From the NCBI RefSeq assembly GCF_019884725.1, contig NZ_CP082322.1:248001-312000 (forward strand): 64,000 nucleotides of DNA. Direction: 5' to 3'. A program made the translations under genes and the position numbers. Below the pieces are notes generated by a model, which made no database searches, was not told where the DNA came from, and saw nothing but the letters and a program-made list of their open reading frames with translations. The DNA comes from Leucobacter tenebrionis. GTDB taxonomy: Bacteria > Actinomycetota > Actinomycetes > Actinomycetales > Microbacteriaceae. Below, one piece after another: positions 9,387 through 18,080 of the stretch. Within the stretch, counting starts at the first letter, position 1; every line of letters begins with the position of its first letter.

Positions 9387-9818
9387 ATGCCTGCCTCCTC
9401 AGCGCCCCAGCGCTTCGGCGACCTCGAGCCCAGCAAGTGGCCGGGCGAGCGACTCGGCCTGCCCGAATCGGGCCCTCGCTCCGTCGCGCGGATCGGCCGC
9501 CGCGCGCTCGCGATCCTGATCGACTGGGGACTCGCGGCTCTGCCCGCGTACCTGCTCGTCGGCGGTCCGCACCCAGAGCTGTGGAACATTCTGATCTTCG
9601 GCGTGATGCAGATCCTCTTCATCCCCACCATCGGTGGCTCGATCGGACACCGCCTGCTCGGCCTTCGCGTTGCCTCGATCTCGGGCGGCTGGGTCGGCCC
9701 CTGGCGACCCCTGGTGCGCACGGTCCTGCTGCTCCTCGTGATCCCGGTGCTGGTCTGGGATTCGGATCAGCGCGGATTCCACGACAAGGTCGCCGGGACG
9801 GTGCTGATCCGTGCCTGA
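9387..9818 (+). CDS. RDD family membrane protein
   Basis: A 143-residue integral membrane protein of the RDD family. The hallmark Arg and Asp residues are in RRALAILIDWGLAALPAYLL (first helix) and FHDKVAGTVLI at the end, with further helices at about residues 66-85 and 108-125 and the loop GGSIGHRLLGLRVA. Molecular function is unknown; some family members are proposed ion or solute transporters. It follows DUF4191 closely and precedes glnA, a typical actinobacterial order. Confidence 0.9.
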   Translation: MPASSAPQRFGDLEPSKWPGERLGLPESGPRSVARIGRRALAILIDWGLAALPAYLLVGGPHPELWNILIFGVMQILFIPTIGGSIGHRLLGLRVASISGGWVGPWRPLVRTVLLLLVIPVLVWDSDQRGFHDKVAGTVLIRA

Positions 9819-9846
9819 TCCTGTCTCGACCGAGGTCGACGCCGGT

Positions 9847-9884
9847 GTAACACCCGCGAAACATCGGAATCACGGTTTTGAAAT
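9847..9884 (+). promoter_or_regulatory. GlnR-type operator upstream of glnA
   Basis: Four 5-mers spaced exactly six bases apart: GTAAC (9847-9851), GAAAC (9858-9862), ATCAC (9869-9873), GAAAT (9880-9884). This is the a-b-a-b layout of the actinobacterial GlnR box, gTnAC-n6-GaAAC-n6-gTnAC-n6-GaAAC, with an 11-base period. A TAGGCT -10-like element at 9895-9900 follows, so a regulator bound here sits at the -35 region of the glnA promoter. Confidence 0.8.
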
Positions 9885-9961
9885 CAGGGTCGCATAGGCT
9901 GGTAACACGCAATCGGGCCGATCCGTCGTGAAGAGCGGTCCGATCTGACACGAGGAGCAGT

Positions 9962-11386
9962 ATGTTCACCACACCCCAAGAAGTGATCGACTTCATCAAG
10001 GAGACCGACGTCAAGTTCGTCGACATCCGCTTCGTCGATCTTCCCGGCGTGCAGCAGCACTTCAACATCCCGGCCTCCACGGTCGACCTCGACTTCTTCG
10101 AGGTGGGGCAGATGTTCGACGGCTCCTCGATCCGCGGGTTCGCGGGCATCGCCGAATCCGACATGCAGCTCATCCCCGATGTCAGCACCGCCTACATCGA
10201 TCAGTTCCGCGCCGAGCGCACCCTGATCCTCATCTGCGACATCTTCAACCCCCGCACGGGCGAGATCTACTCGAAGGATCCGCGTCAGATCGCGAAGAAG
10301 GCCGAGCAGTACCTCGCCTCGACCGGCATCGCCGACACCGCCTTCTTCGCCCCCGAAGCCGAGTTCTACATCTTCGACTCGGTGCGCCACGAGACCACGC
10401 CCCGCCGAACCTTCTTCGAGATCGACTCCGAGGAGGCCGGCTGGAACTCCGCTCGCGATGATGAGGGCGGCAACCTCGGCCACCACACTCCCGCGAAGGG
10501 CGGATACTTCCCCGTCTCCCCCGTCGACAAGCAGGCCGATCTGCGCGACGACATCTCGCTCCGCCTCATCGAGGCCGGACTCGAGCTCGAGCGCTCCCAC
10601 CACGAGGTCGGCGCCCCCGGCCAGGCGGAGATCAACTACCGCTTCGACACGCTCGTGAAGGCCGCCGACGACGTGCTCAAATTCAAGTACATCGTCAAGA
10701 ACACGGCCGAGCTGTGGGGCAAGACGGCCACCTTCATGCCGAAGCCGGTCTTCGGAGACAACGGCTCGGGCATGCACACGCACATGTCGCTGTGGAAGGG
10801 CGGCGAGCCGCTGTTCTACGACGAGAACGGCTACGCGCAGCTCTCGGATATCGCCCGCTGGTACATCGGCGGCATCCTGCACCACGCTCCGGCGCTGCTG
10901 GCCTTCACCAACCCCACGATCAACAGCTACCGCCGCCTCGTCAAGGGCTACGAAGCCCCGGTCAACCTCGCCTACTCCGCCGGCAACCGTTCGGCGGCCG
11001 TGCGCATCCCCCTGACGGGTTCGAACCCGAAGGCCAAGCGCATCGAGTTCCGGGCTCCCGATGCGTCGGGCAACCCCTACCTCGCATTCGCGGCGCAGAT
11101 GATGGCGGGCCTCGACGGCATCCGCAACCGGATCGAGCCGATGGAGCCGATCGACAAGGATCTCTACGAGCTGCCCCCGGAGGAGGCCAAGAACATTCCT
11201 CAGGTGCCGGGTTCGCTCGAGGAGGCGCTCGACGCGCTCGAGGCGAACCACCAGTTCCTGCTCGAGGGCGGCGTGTTCACCGAGGAGCTCATCCAGACCT
11301 GGATCGAGTACAAGCGCGAGTACGAGATCCTGCCGATGGCGGTGCGCGTGCATCCCTTCGAGTACGAGCTCTATTTTGGAGTCTGA
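9962..11386 (+). CDS. glnA: Glutamine synthetase type I-beta
   Basis: ATP-dependent synthesis of glutamine from glutamate and ammonium; dodecameric cytoplasmic enzyme, 474 residues. It shows the Asp-50-loop FDGSSIRGF, metal-ligand and glutamate-site motifs EAEFY and [14 protein letters not shown], the ATP-loop [21 protein letters not shown], and the adenylylation-site context [11 protein letters not shown], with the target tyrosine at about residue 402. It is therefore the form regulated by GlnE, which lies 9 kb away. An AGGAG-type ribosome-binding site precedes the ATG. Transcription is probably controlled through the GlnR-like boxes at 9847-9884. In Mycobacterium tuberculosis glnE and glnA2 follow glnA1 directly; here the iron operon separates them. 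Confidence 0.97.
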   Translation: MFTTPQEVIDFIKETDVKFVDIRFVDLPGVQQHFNIPASTVDLDFFEVGQMFDGSSIRGFAGIAESDMQLIPDVSTAYIDQFRAERTLILICDIFNPRTGEIYSKDPRQIAKKAEQYLASTGIADTAFFAPEAEFYIFDSVRHETTPRRTFFEIDSEEAGWNSARDDEGGNLGHHTPAKGGYFPVSPVDKQADLRDDISLRLIEAGLELERSHHEVGAPGQAEINYRFDTLVKAADDVLKFKYIVKNTAELWGKTATFMPKPVFGDNGSGMHTHMSLWKGGEPLFYDENGYAQLSDIARWYIGGILHHAPALLAFTNPTINSYRRLVKGYEAPVNLAYSAGNRSAAVRIPLTGSNPKAKRIEFRAPDASGNPYLAFAAQMMAGLDGIRNRIEPMEPIDKDLYELPPEEAKNIPQVPGSLEEALDALEANHQFLLEGGVFTEELIQTWIEYKREYEILPMAVRVHPFEYELYFGV

Positions 11387-11535
11387 AACTCGGACTGTCT
11401 CGATTGTTCTGTGATCGGGTTTTCTCGCTCGATCATCGTGGTAGCGAGGGATGCGAGGAGACTCTGACCTGCAGCTAGCCACAGCGAACTCCATCGAAAT
11501 CGGTTCCGGTTACGCCCAACCCGTGCCCGAGAATC

Positions 11536-11576
11536 AGGCCGGCACCTCTGCTGATACCAGTTGGAGGTGCCGGCCT
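11536..11576. terminator. Terminator between glnA and the iron operon
   Basis: Perfect 13-bp stem (11536-11548 with 11564-11576) with a 15-base loop and a short T-run. It lies 150 bases after glnA and 52 bases before the convergent monooxygenase gene, so it can serve both. Confidence 0.8.
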
Positions 11577-11627
11577 TTCCGCGCCCCGGGGTAGCCGTGA
11601 GATCAGGATGCCGGGAGCCGAGGCCCG

Positions 11628-12755
11628 TCAACCGTCGGACGGCCACCGCAGGCCGAGGTGCTCCCGCAGCGTGCGTCCCTCGTAGCCGCGGCGGAAGAGT
11701 CCCCGTTCGACGAGCGCCGGCACGACCCGCCCGAGGAACAGCTCGATCGACCGCCAGGAACCACCGGCGAGCGCGATGAACCCGTCGATCGCCGAGGCGC
11801 GGGCCCACATCGCTATCTCTTCGACGGCGTCCTCGGGCGTGCCCGTCACGCTCCAGTGCCCCGGCCCAGTTCCGGTGCGCTGCGCGCCCGCGATGCGCCG
11901 GGCCTCGGCGCGCGTGTCGGCGAGCGTCACCACGAGGCCGGGGAGGAACCGAACCGCGTCGGCGGCCCGCCCCGCGCGCGCCGCGGCGTCGCGGAGAGCC
12001 GCGCGCTGCGACGCCGCGTCGTCGATGGACCCGGTCACCGCGAACACCGCGTCCGCGCACGCCCCGGCGAGGGCGACGCCCTGAGGCGAAGCCCCCGCCT
12101 GGAACAGCGGCGGCTCGCCGGAGGGGTGCGCGGCAACGGTCAGCGGGCCCGCGATGCGGTACCGACCGTCATCCCGGTTGACACGGCGTACCCGACCCCG
12201 GTCGGCGAACCGCCCTGCCGCACGGTCCAGGATCAGCGCGTCGGCCGGATAGCTGCCCCAGAGCTCGCGCACGGCGTCCACGAACGCGCGGGCGCGGCTA
12301 TACCGTTCCTCCCCCGTCGGGGCCTCGATCCCGTGGTTCTCGGCTCCGCCGAGGGCTGTGACCGCGTTCCACCCGGCTCGTCCGTCGCTGAGGCGATGCA
12401 ACGACATGAGACGCCGCGCCGCCGCATAGGGCGAGTCGATGAGCGTCTGCACCGTCGGTACGACCCCGATGCGCGAGGTGCGCGCCGCGAGCGCCGTCAC
12501 GAGCGTGTGCGAGTCGTGGGTGCTGAAACCGGGCGCACGATCCAGCGTCGCGGGTTCGAGGAAGCCGGAGTCGGGGGCGAAGAGGAAGTCGAGGGCGGCA
12601 GCCTCCGCGGCGGCCGCGAGGTCGGCGAAGGGGGCCAGGTCGAAGAGCTCCTCCACGCGGCTGTCCTCGGCTCGCCAGGCGTCGCCGCGCAGCCAGGTCG
12701 GCGAGACGGCGAGGCCGATGCTCAGCCGCCGGCCGTCCCCGCAGGCCTCATGCAC
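11628..12755 (-). CDS. LLM-class flavin-dependent monooxygenase (NtaA/SnaA/DszA type)
   Basis: A 375-residue FMNH2-dependent TIM-barrel monooxygenase. The NtaA/SnaA/DszA subgroup is recognised from FLFAPDSGFLEPATLD, DSHTLVTALAARTSRIGVVPTVQTLIDSPYAAARRLMSLHRLSDGRAGWNAVT and EERYSRARAFVDAVRELW. Subgroup members oxidise nitrilotriacetate, EDTA-type chelates or sulfur heterocycles with FMNH2 from a partner reductase. I chose the GTG at 12755, which lies two bases from the stop of the esterase gene, rather than the upstream frame extension. It is the last gene of the iron operon, so its substrate may be a ferric chelate or siderophore; that is inference. Confidence 0.85.
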   Translation of the reverse strand: MHEACGDGRRLSIGLAVSPTWLRGDAWRAEDSRVEELFDLAPFADLAAAAEAAALDFLFAPDSGFLEPATLDRAPGFSTHDSHTLVTALAARTSRIGVVPTVQTLIDSPYAAARRLMSLHRLSDGRAGWNAVTALGGAENHGIEAPTGEERYSRARAFVDAVRELWGSYPADALILDRAAGRFADRGRVRRVNRDDGRYRIAGPLTVAAHPSGEPPLFQAGASPQGVALAGACADAVFAVTGSIDDAASQRAALRDAAARAGRAADAVRFLPGLVVTLADTRAEARRIAGAQRTGTGPGHWSVTGTPEDAVEEIAMWARASAIDGFIALAGGSWRSIELFLGRVVPALVERGLFRRGYEGRTLREHLGLRWPSDG

Positions 12756-14103
12756 GGCGGACCGTGTCGCGCAGCAGCCCCGGCAGGCTCGTCGACCAGC
12801 AGGCCTCGTCATGCCCGCCGTCGAACTCGCCGTAGGAGAAACGCTCGCAGACCCTCCCCAGGACTTCGCGCAATCGACGGGTGGGCTCGAGCAGCACCCA
12901 CTCCTGCAGACCCACCTCGAGCGTCACCGTGCCGAGACGCACGCCGCTGTCGGCGATCGCTCGCGTCAACCACTCGGCTTCGTGCGCGCCGCTCACGGCG
13001 TTCGGCCACCAGAACGATCCCGATTGGCACACCGACACGCCGAACCGCTCGGGTGCCGCGCATTGCGCGTAGAGGGCGGTGAGGCCGCCGAGGCTCTGAC
13101 CCGCGATCCGCGTCCGCGCCGGGTCTGCGGTCAGCGGCGCTCCGAGAGGTCCCCCTGAGTCGAAACCGTCGCCCGTGTGAGCGTTCAGCACCCGCACGAG
13201 ATCGGCGACGAGCTCGGGAGAGCAGGTGAGGTCTCGCACCCGCCGCTCCAGGTCTCCTGAGCCGACGAGCAGCGTCACGGTGGGCGGCAGCACCCCCGCG
13301 GCCTGCCACTCGTCGAGCACATGTCCCGAGTCGACCCAGCGCTCACCGTCGAGCAGCACGAGCACGTCCCATGTCTCGGGCGCCGGCCCGGCCGGGATGT
13401 GCCACCACAGGTCGGCACGTGCCCGGTCGCCGACGGGGACCACCCGCCCCGGACCGGCCGTGGCCCGGGGCGCGTCAGGGGGGCCTGCGGACAGCACGCT
13501 CGCCGGCGCGTCAGGCCCCGACGCGACCGACGGGAGGTAACCGCCGGGCCGGGCTGATTCGCGGGCGAAGGGGTCGGCGACTGCGCAGTGCTGCAGGTCG
13601 AACCACATCGCGATGCGGTCGCGGTGCTCGGGCTCGGCGGCGGCGAGGGCGCGGGGCCTGCGCAGCTCGATCATCTGGGCGACCTCGGGAGCGACCCGGG
13701 ACTGCGGGCCGCCCTGGGCGGCGATCGCGTAGCTGCCGCGCCAGCCCGATCCCAGGCGTATCGCGTACCACCAGATGTCCGTCCCCGGCACGTGGGAGAA
13801 GAAAGCATGCTCGATCTCCTTCGGGTCCACGATCTTGTTGCCGAAGAGGGCGACCCGTTCGGTGCCAGGGCCGCCGCGGTGCACGAAGGTGTAGGTGCAT
13901 GCACCGTCAGCCACGTCCTCGAGCAGGGGCGCGCCCGTGGTCTTGATCTCACCCCAGAACTCGGCGACGGCGAGCGGCCCGGGCCGATTGCCGAGCGCGG
14001 CGATCCGGGGGCTGGCTACCCGTCGCACCGGGTCGGGGCGTGTCGCCTGCGGCGGCACCGTCATGGTCATGGCCCCATCACCGCGGGGCGGATCGGGGAA
14101 CAT
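12748..14103 (-). CDS. Enterochelin esterase-like ferric-siderophore hydrolase (Fes family)
   Basis: Cytoplasmic alpha/beta hydrolase, 451 residues, that would release iron by hydrolysing ester or amide bonds of an imported ferric siderophore. The N-terminal Fes-type domain is visible in VALFGNKIVDPKEIEHAFFSHVPGTDIWWYAIRL. The hydrolase core carries the nucleophile elbow RIAGQSLGGLTALYAQ, LVLLDGERWVDSGH, and the late DGGHDEACW that supplies the catalytic His. The ATG overlaps the stop of the ATPase gene by one base (TGATG), with GGGAGGG upstream, indicating translational coupling. It ends two bases from the monooxygenase start. The natural siderophore is unknown. Confidence 0.88.
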   Translation of the reverse strand: MFPDPPRGDGAMTMTVPPQATRPDPVRRVASPRIAALGNRPGPLAVAEFWGEIKTTGAPLLEDVADGACTYTFVHRGGPGTERVALFGNKIVDPKEIEHAFFSHVPGTDIWWYAIRLGSGWRGSYAIAAQGGPQSRVAPEVAQMIELRRPRALAAAEPEHRDRIAMWFDLQHCAVADPFARESARPGGYLPSVASGPDAPASVLSAGPPDAPRATAGPGRVVPVGDRARADLWWHIPAGPAPETWDVLVLLDGERWVDSGHVLDEWQAAGVLPPTVTLLVGSGDLERRVRDLTCSPELVADLVRVLNAHTGDGFDSGGPLGAPLTADPARTRIAGQSLGGLTALYAQCAAPERFGVSVCQSGSFWWPNAVSGAHEAEWLTRAIADSGVRLGTVTLEVGLQEWVLLEPTRRLREVLGRVCERFSYGEFDGGHDEACWSTSLPGLLRDTVRRA

Positions 14104-14900
14104 CACTCCACCCTCCCCTGTCGTGCGCGGGGCACCACGAGCGGCCGCCCCGTCTCGGGGTCGTCGAGCACGATGGCGTCGAGCGAGTAGGCGGTCGCGA
14201 GCACCTCGGGGGTGACGACCTCCGCGGCGGTGCCCTGTGCGATGACGGCGCCCTCGTGCATCGCGACCATGCGATCGGCGTAGCGGGCCGCGAGGTTGAG
14301 GTCGTGCAGCACGGCCACGACCGTGCGGCCGCGGCGCGTGAGGCTCGCGCAGAGCTCGAGCACGTCGATCTGATGGGCGATGTCGAGGAAGGTGGTGGGC
14401 TCGTCGAGCAGCAGGATCCCCGTCTCCTGCGCCAGGGCCATCGCGATCCAGACGCGCTGCCGCTGACCGCCGGACAGCTCGTCGACCATGCGCCCCGCGA
14501 GATCGCGCATGCCGACCTCGTCGAGCGCGTCCGCGACGATCCGCTCGTCGTCCTCGGACCACTGACGCAGCAGGCTCTGATGAGGGTACCGCCCGCGGGC
14601 GACCAGGTCGCCGACGGTGATCGCCTCCGGGGTGACGGGCGACTGCGGCAGGAGGCCGACGCGTCGGGCGAACTCCTTGCCGCGCATGTCGCCGACGGCC
14701 TTCCCGTCGAGTACGACGCGCCCCGCCTCGGGGTGCAGCATGCGCCCGAGCGTTCGCAGCAGCGTCGACTTGCCGCAGGCGTTCGGGCCGACGATCGCGG
14801 TGAACGCGCCGGTGGGCACGGTGAGGTCGAGCCGGTCGATCACGGTGCGGCCGTGGTAGCCGACCCTGATCGCCTCGGCGGCCAGTGTGGATGCGTTCAT
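14103..14900 (-). CDS. Ferric-siderophore ABC transporter ATP-binding protein (FecE/FepC type)
   Basis: ATPase that powers uptake through the FecCD-type permeases. It has 265 residues with Walker A GPNACGKSTLLRTLG, Q-loop LLPQSP, signature LSGGQRQRVWIAMAL, Walker B ILLLDEPTTFLD and H-loop VAVLHDLNLAARYAD. LDEPTTFLDIAHQ is characteristic of iron(III)-chelate importers. It lies about 30 bases after the permease gene and is coupled to the esterase gene downstream. Confidence 0.95.
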   Translation of the reverse strand: MNASTLAAEAIRVGYHGRTVIDRLDLTVPTGAFTAIVGPNACGKSTLLRTLGRMLHPEAGRVVLDGKAVGDMRGKEFARRVGLLPQSPVTPEAITVGDLVARGRYPHQSLLRQWSEDDERIVADALDEVGMRDLAGRMVDELSGGQRQRVWIAMALAQETGILLLDEPTTFLDIAHQIDVLELCASLTRRGRTVVAVLHDLNLAARYADRMVAMHEGAVIAQGTAAEVVTPEVLATAYSLDAIVLDDPETGRPLVVPRARQGRVE

Positions 14901-14932
14901 GATGGGTGGGATCCTCCGGTTCGGGCGGGTGC

Positions 14933-15973
14933 TCAGACGCGGCGCGCGAGCAGCCAGATGAGGTACAGGCCGCCGATGATCGAGGTGACGATGCCGATGG
15001 GCAGGCGGAGGCCGACATCGACGTGCTGCGACACGATGTCGGCGAGGGCGAGCAGGATCGCGCCCATGAGCCCGGAGAGCACGAGCAGCACGCTCCCCCG
15101 ACGGGCGATCCGGATCACGATCTGCGGGGCGGCGAGGGCGACGAACGCGATCGGCCCCGCGACGGCGGTGGCCACCGCCGTGAGCAGTACGCCGACGACG
15201 AGCATGCCGAAGCGGATCCGCTCGACCGCGATCCCGAGGCCCGCCGCTGCCTCGTCGCCCATCTCGATCATGCGCAGCGCGCGGCCGAACGCGAGCACGA
15301 TCGGCAGCAGGACGACGAGCGCCGCTACGATACTCCAGACGTGGGGCCAGCCGCGCCCCGTGAGGGAGCCGGCCTGCCAGACCTGCGCCGCGGAGGCCTG
15401 GGCGACGCCGGCCCGCACGAGCAGCAGGTCGGTGATCGCGGCCATGATCGCGCCGATCCCGATGCCGACGAGCACGAGGCGGATGCCGCCCGTCACGCCG
15501 TCCTTGCGCGCCAGCAGGTAGACCACGAACGCGGTCACGAGGCCGCCGGCCACCGCGGCGAGGGCGGTCTCGAGCACGCCGCCGCCGAAGAACGTGATCT
15601 GCGCGACGGCGCCGGTCGCCGCCCCCGAGGTGAAACCGATGATGTCGGGCGAGCCGAGCGCGTTGCGGGAGAGGCTCTGGAAGACGCAGCCGGCGATGCC
15701 GAGGGCGAGACCGACGAGCAGGGCACAGAGCAGGCGCGGGAGACGGCGCCCCTGCACCGTGCGGACGCTGCGCTCCTCCCCGACGCCGAACAGCGCCTGC
15801 AGCACCTCGGCGGGCTCGAGGGTGATCGAGCCGAGAATCAGGCTGACGGCGCCGATGCCGGCGAGCAGCACGATGAGCGCCGCCGCGAGGACGGCAGTCC
15901 GCACGTCGAGTCGGGCGCTGAAGGGTCCGACCCTGACGGGGATGCTGCGGACGACGGGAGGCGGAGCGGTCAT
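14933..15973 (-). CDS. FecCD-family iron-siderophore ABC permease
   Basis: Integral membrane permease, 346 residues, with around ten hydrophobic segments. FecCD/BtuC signatures include RLPRLLCALLVGLALGIAGCVFQSLSRNALGSPDIIGFTSGAA near the N-terminus, GPIAFVALAAPQIVIRIAR (the cytoplasmic coupling region, where relatives read GFIGLVAPH), and LPIGIVTSIIGGLYLIWLL at the end. The GFIGLVAPH-like stretch has Gln in place of His. The ATG overlaps the previous permease stop by four bases (ATGA), so the two permeases are translationally coupled and likely form a heterodimer. Confidence 0.93.
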   Translation of the reverse strand: MTAPPPVVRSIPVRVGPFSARLDVRTAVLAAALIVLLAGIGAVSLILGSITLEPAEVLQALFGVGEERSVRTVQGRRLPRLLCALLVGLALGIAGCVFQSLSRNALGSPDIIGFTSGAATGAVAQITFFGGGVLETALAAVAGGLVTAFVVYLLARKDGVTGGIRLVLVGIGIGAIMAAITDLLLVRAGVAQASAAQVWQAGSLTGRGWPHVWSIVAALVVLLPIVLAFGRALRMIEMGDEAAAGLGIAVERIRFGMLVVGVLLTAVATAVAGPIAFVALAAPQIVIRIARRGSVLLVLSGLMGAILLALADIVSQHVDVGLRLPIGIVTSIIGGLYLIWLLARRV

Positions 15974-16974
15974 GCGGCGACCTTCCTCTTACTGCGCACG
16001 AGCGCGACGAACACCGGACCCCCGATGATCGCCGCGGCGACGGCGGTGGGGATCTCGGCCGGAGCGATGACGACCCGTCCGAGCACGTCGGAGACCATGA
16101 GCGTCGCGGGCCCGACGACGATGGTCGCGGGGATCACGTAGCGGTGGTCGGACCCGACGAGCATGCGCACGGCGTGCGGTGCGACGAGGCCGATGAAGCC
16201 GATGGGCCCCGCCGCGGCGGTCGCCGACCCGGCGAGCAGCACGACCACGAGGCCTCCTCCCCCTCGCGCCAGCGGTGCCGAGACGCCGAGCGACCGGGCG
16301 CTGTCGTCGCCGAGCGCGAGGGCGTTCAGCGAGCGGGTGAGGATCAGCGCGCCGAGCGCGCCCGCGGCGATGAAGGGCAGCACCGTCGCGGTCACCCCGA
16401 GGTCGCGACCCTGCAGGGTGCCGACCGCCCAGAAGCGGAACTGGTCGTAGGCCGACTCACGGCTAAGCAGCACCGCTGTGGTGATGGCGCTGAGGAACAT
16501 CGCGACCGCAGCCCCGGCGAGGGCCATACGGGCGGGCGTCGCGCCCGAACGGTGGGCCGTGCCGAGCGCGTAGACGACCACCGCGGCGACGGCGGCCCCC
16601 GCGAACGCGAAGCCGAGATATCCGACGAGGTTCGTGACACCGAACCAGACGATGCCGATCACGACGGCGAGCGAGGCCCCGGCGTTGAGGCCGAGCAGGC
16701 CGGGCTCCGCGAGCGGGTTGCGGGTGAGCGACTGCATGACGGCTCCGGCGACGGCCAGGCCCACGCCGACGACGACGCACAGCGCGGCGCGCGGGAGGCG
16801 GGAGCTCACCACGATGAGATGGTCGTCGTTCGTCGAGTCGTAGCGCAGCAGGGCGTCGATGACGCTGCTCGCCGGCACGTGGTGCGAGCCGAGCCCGAGG
16901 CTCAGCACGGTCGTGACCGCGAGCACGATGATACTCGCGGTCACGACCGTCGCGAAACGCGTTGCCGAGGTCAC
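15970..16974 (-). CDS. FecCD-family iron-siderophore ABC permease
   Basis: Partner permease, 334 residues from a GTG. It contains SRLPRAALCVVVGVGLAVAGAVMQSLTRNPLAEPGLLGLNAGASLAVV and the canonical coupling motif GPIGFIGLVAPHAVRMLVGSDHR, with the usual FecCD helices and terminal VAAAIIGGPVFVALVRS. It starts 24 bases after the binding-protein gene and overlaps the next permease gene, as in other siderophore importers of Gram-positive bacteria. Confidence 0.94.
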   Translation of the reverse strand: MTSATRFATVVTASIIVLAVTTVLSLGLGSHHVPASSVIDALLRYDSTNDDHLIVVSSRLPRAALCVVVGVGLAVAGAVMQSLTRNPLAEPGLLGLNAGASLAVVIGIVWFGVTNLVGYLGFAFAGAAVAAVVVYALGTAHRSGATPARMALAGAAVAMFLSAITTAVLLSRESAYDQFRFWAVGTLQGRDLGVTATVLPFIAAGALGALILTRSLNALALGDDSARSLGVSAPLARGGGGLVVVLLAGSATAAAGPIGFIGLVAPHAVRMLVGSDHRYVIPATIVVGPATLMVSDVLGRVVIAPAEIPTAVAAAIIGGPVFVALVRSKRKVAA

Positions 16975-16998
16975 TGCTCTATGTCTGCGGCCCGGAGC

Positions 16999-17994
16999 TT
17001 ACCGCTCGGAACCGAATGCGTCCACGACCGCCTCGACCATCAGGCGCGCGCTGTAGGGGTCGATGCGGAAGGAGGTGCTGCCGACGGGCACCACAGTGTC
17101 GTCGGCGACCGCCTTCGCATTCTTCAGCAGCGGATCGGTCTTGATGCCCTCGACGCCGTCGCGCTCGATGCTCACCATGAAGAGGGCGCTCATGTCGCCG
17201 ATCGCGGCGGGCAGGTTCTCGGGCGTGATGCCGAGCGCGTCGGAGCGCTTCTGCGCGACGAGATCCTCAGCCGGCTCCTTGTACTCGAAGCCGAGCTCCG
17301 TCAGGATCTCGGCCTGCGAGCTGTTCTCGGTGAAGACCATCGAGGGATCGGCGCCGTTGTAGGAGAGGGCCGTGACCGGGCCGTCGACCGGGGTGATCTT
17401 CTCGGCCTCGCCTGCGACCCACTGGTCGAACTCGTCGAGCGCGGCGTCGGCGTCGGCCTCGTGGCCCGTCGCCTCGCCGAGCTGGGCCATGATCTCGCGC
17501 CAGTCGTGCGACCCGTAGTCGATCATGATCGTCGGTGCGATCTCGCTGAGCTGGTCGTAGGCCTCGAGGGTGTTATCGGCACCGATGCTCGAGGCCACGA
17601 TGAGGTCCGGCTCGGCGAGCTCCACCGCCTCGAGGTCGAGCTCGAGGTCGGAGTACAGCGTCTCGACCCCGCGCTCGTCGGCCACTTCGGCCCACTGCGA
17701 GAAGAAACCCTTGTCGTCGGTCAGCGGGGTCACACCCGCCGCGGCGGTGGCGGTGAGCGGGGCATCGATCGCGAGCAGCGAGCCCGTCAGGGTCACGCTC
17801 GTCGAGACCACGTTCTCGGGCTTCTCCGGGATCTCGGTCTCACCGGCGTCGTGGGTGATGGTGCGCGGCCAGGCGCCGTCGGCGTCGCCGGCGGCGGCGT
17901 CCCCTTCTGCCGAGGAGCCGGAGGAGGCGCAGCCCGTGAGGGCGAGGAGGGCGACCCCTGCGGCCGCCGTGATGACGCGAAGCGATCTCTTCAC
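16999..17994 (-). CDS. Iron-siderophore substrate-binding lipoprotein (FecB/FepB type)
   Basis: Membrane-anchored receptor that delivers ferric siderophore to the FecCD permeases; 331 residues from a GTG preceded by GAAAGGAA. The signal peptide KRSLRVITAAAGVALLALTGC ends in the lipobox LTGC, giving an acylated Cys at about residue 22. The mature part has the periplasmic-binding-protein pattern PENVVSTSVTLTGSLLAIDAP, EPDLIVASSIGADNTLEAYDQLSEIAPTIMIDYG and a long linking helix, as in cluster A (type III) binding proteins. It is the second gene of the operon after the siderophore-interacting fusion. Confidence 0.93.
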   Translation of the reverse strand: MKRSLRVITAAAGVALLALTGCASSGSSAEGDAAAGDADGAWPRTITHDAGETEIPEKPENVVSTSVTLTGSLLAIDAPLTATAAAGVTPLTDDKGFFSQWAEVADERGVETLYSDLELDLEAVELAEPDLIVASSIGADNTLEAYDQLSEIAPTIMIDYGSHDWREIMAQLGEATGHEADADAALDEFDQWVAGEAEKITPVDGPVTALSYNGADPSMVFTENSSQAEILTELGFEYKEPAEDLVAQKRSDALGITPENLPAAIGDMSALFMVSIERDGVEGIKTDPLLKNAKAVADDTVVPVGSTSFRIDPYSARLMVEAVVDAFGSER

Positions 17995-18080
17995 GATGAG
18001 GTTCCTTTCATTGGTGGTTCGGGTACAGCTGAGAAGCCGGACCCGCCTCCGTTGAGGCTGGTCCGAGGCCGGTCTCGGGT

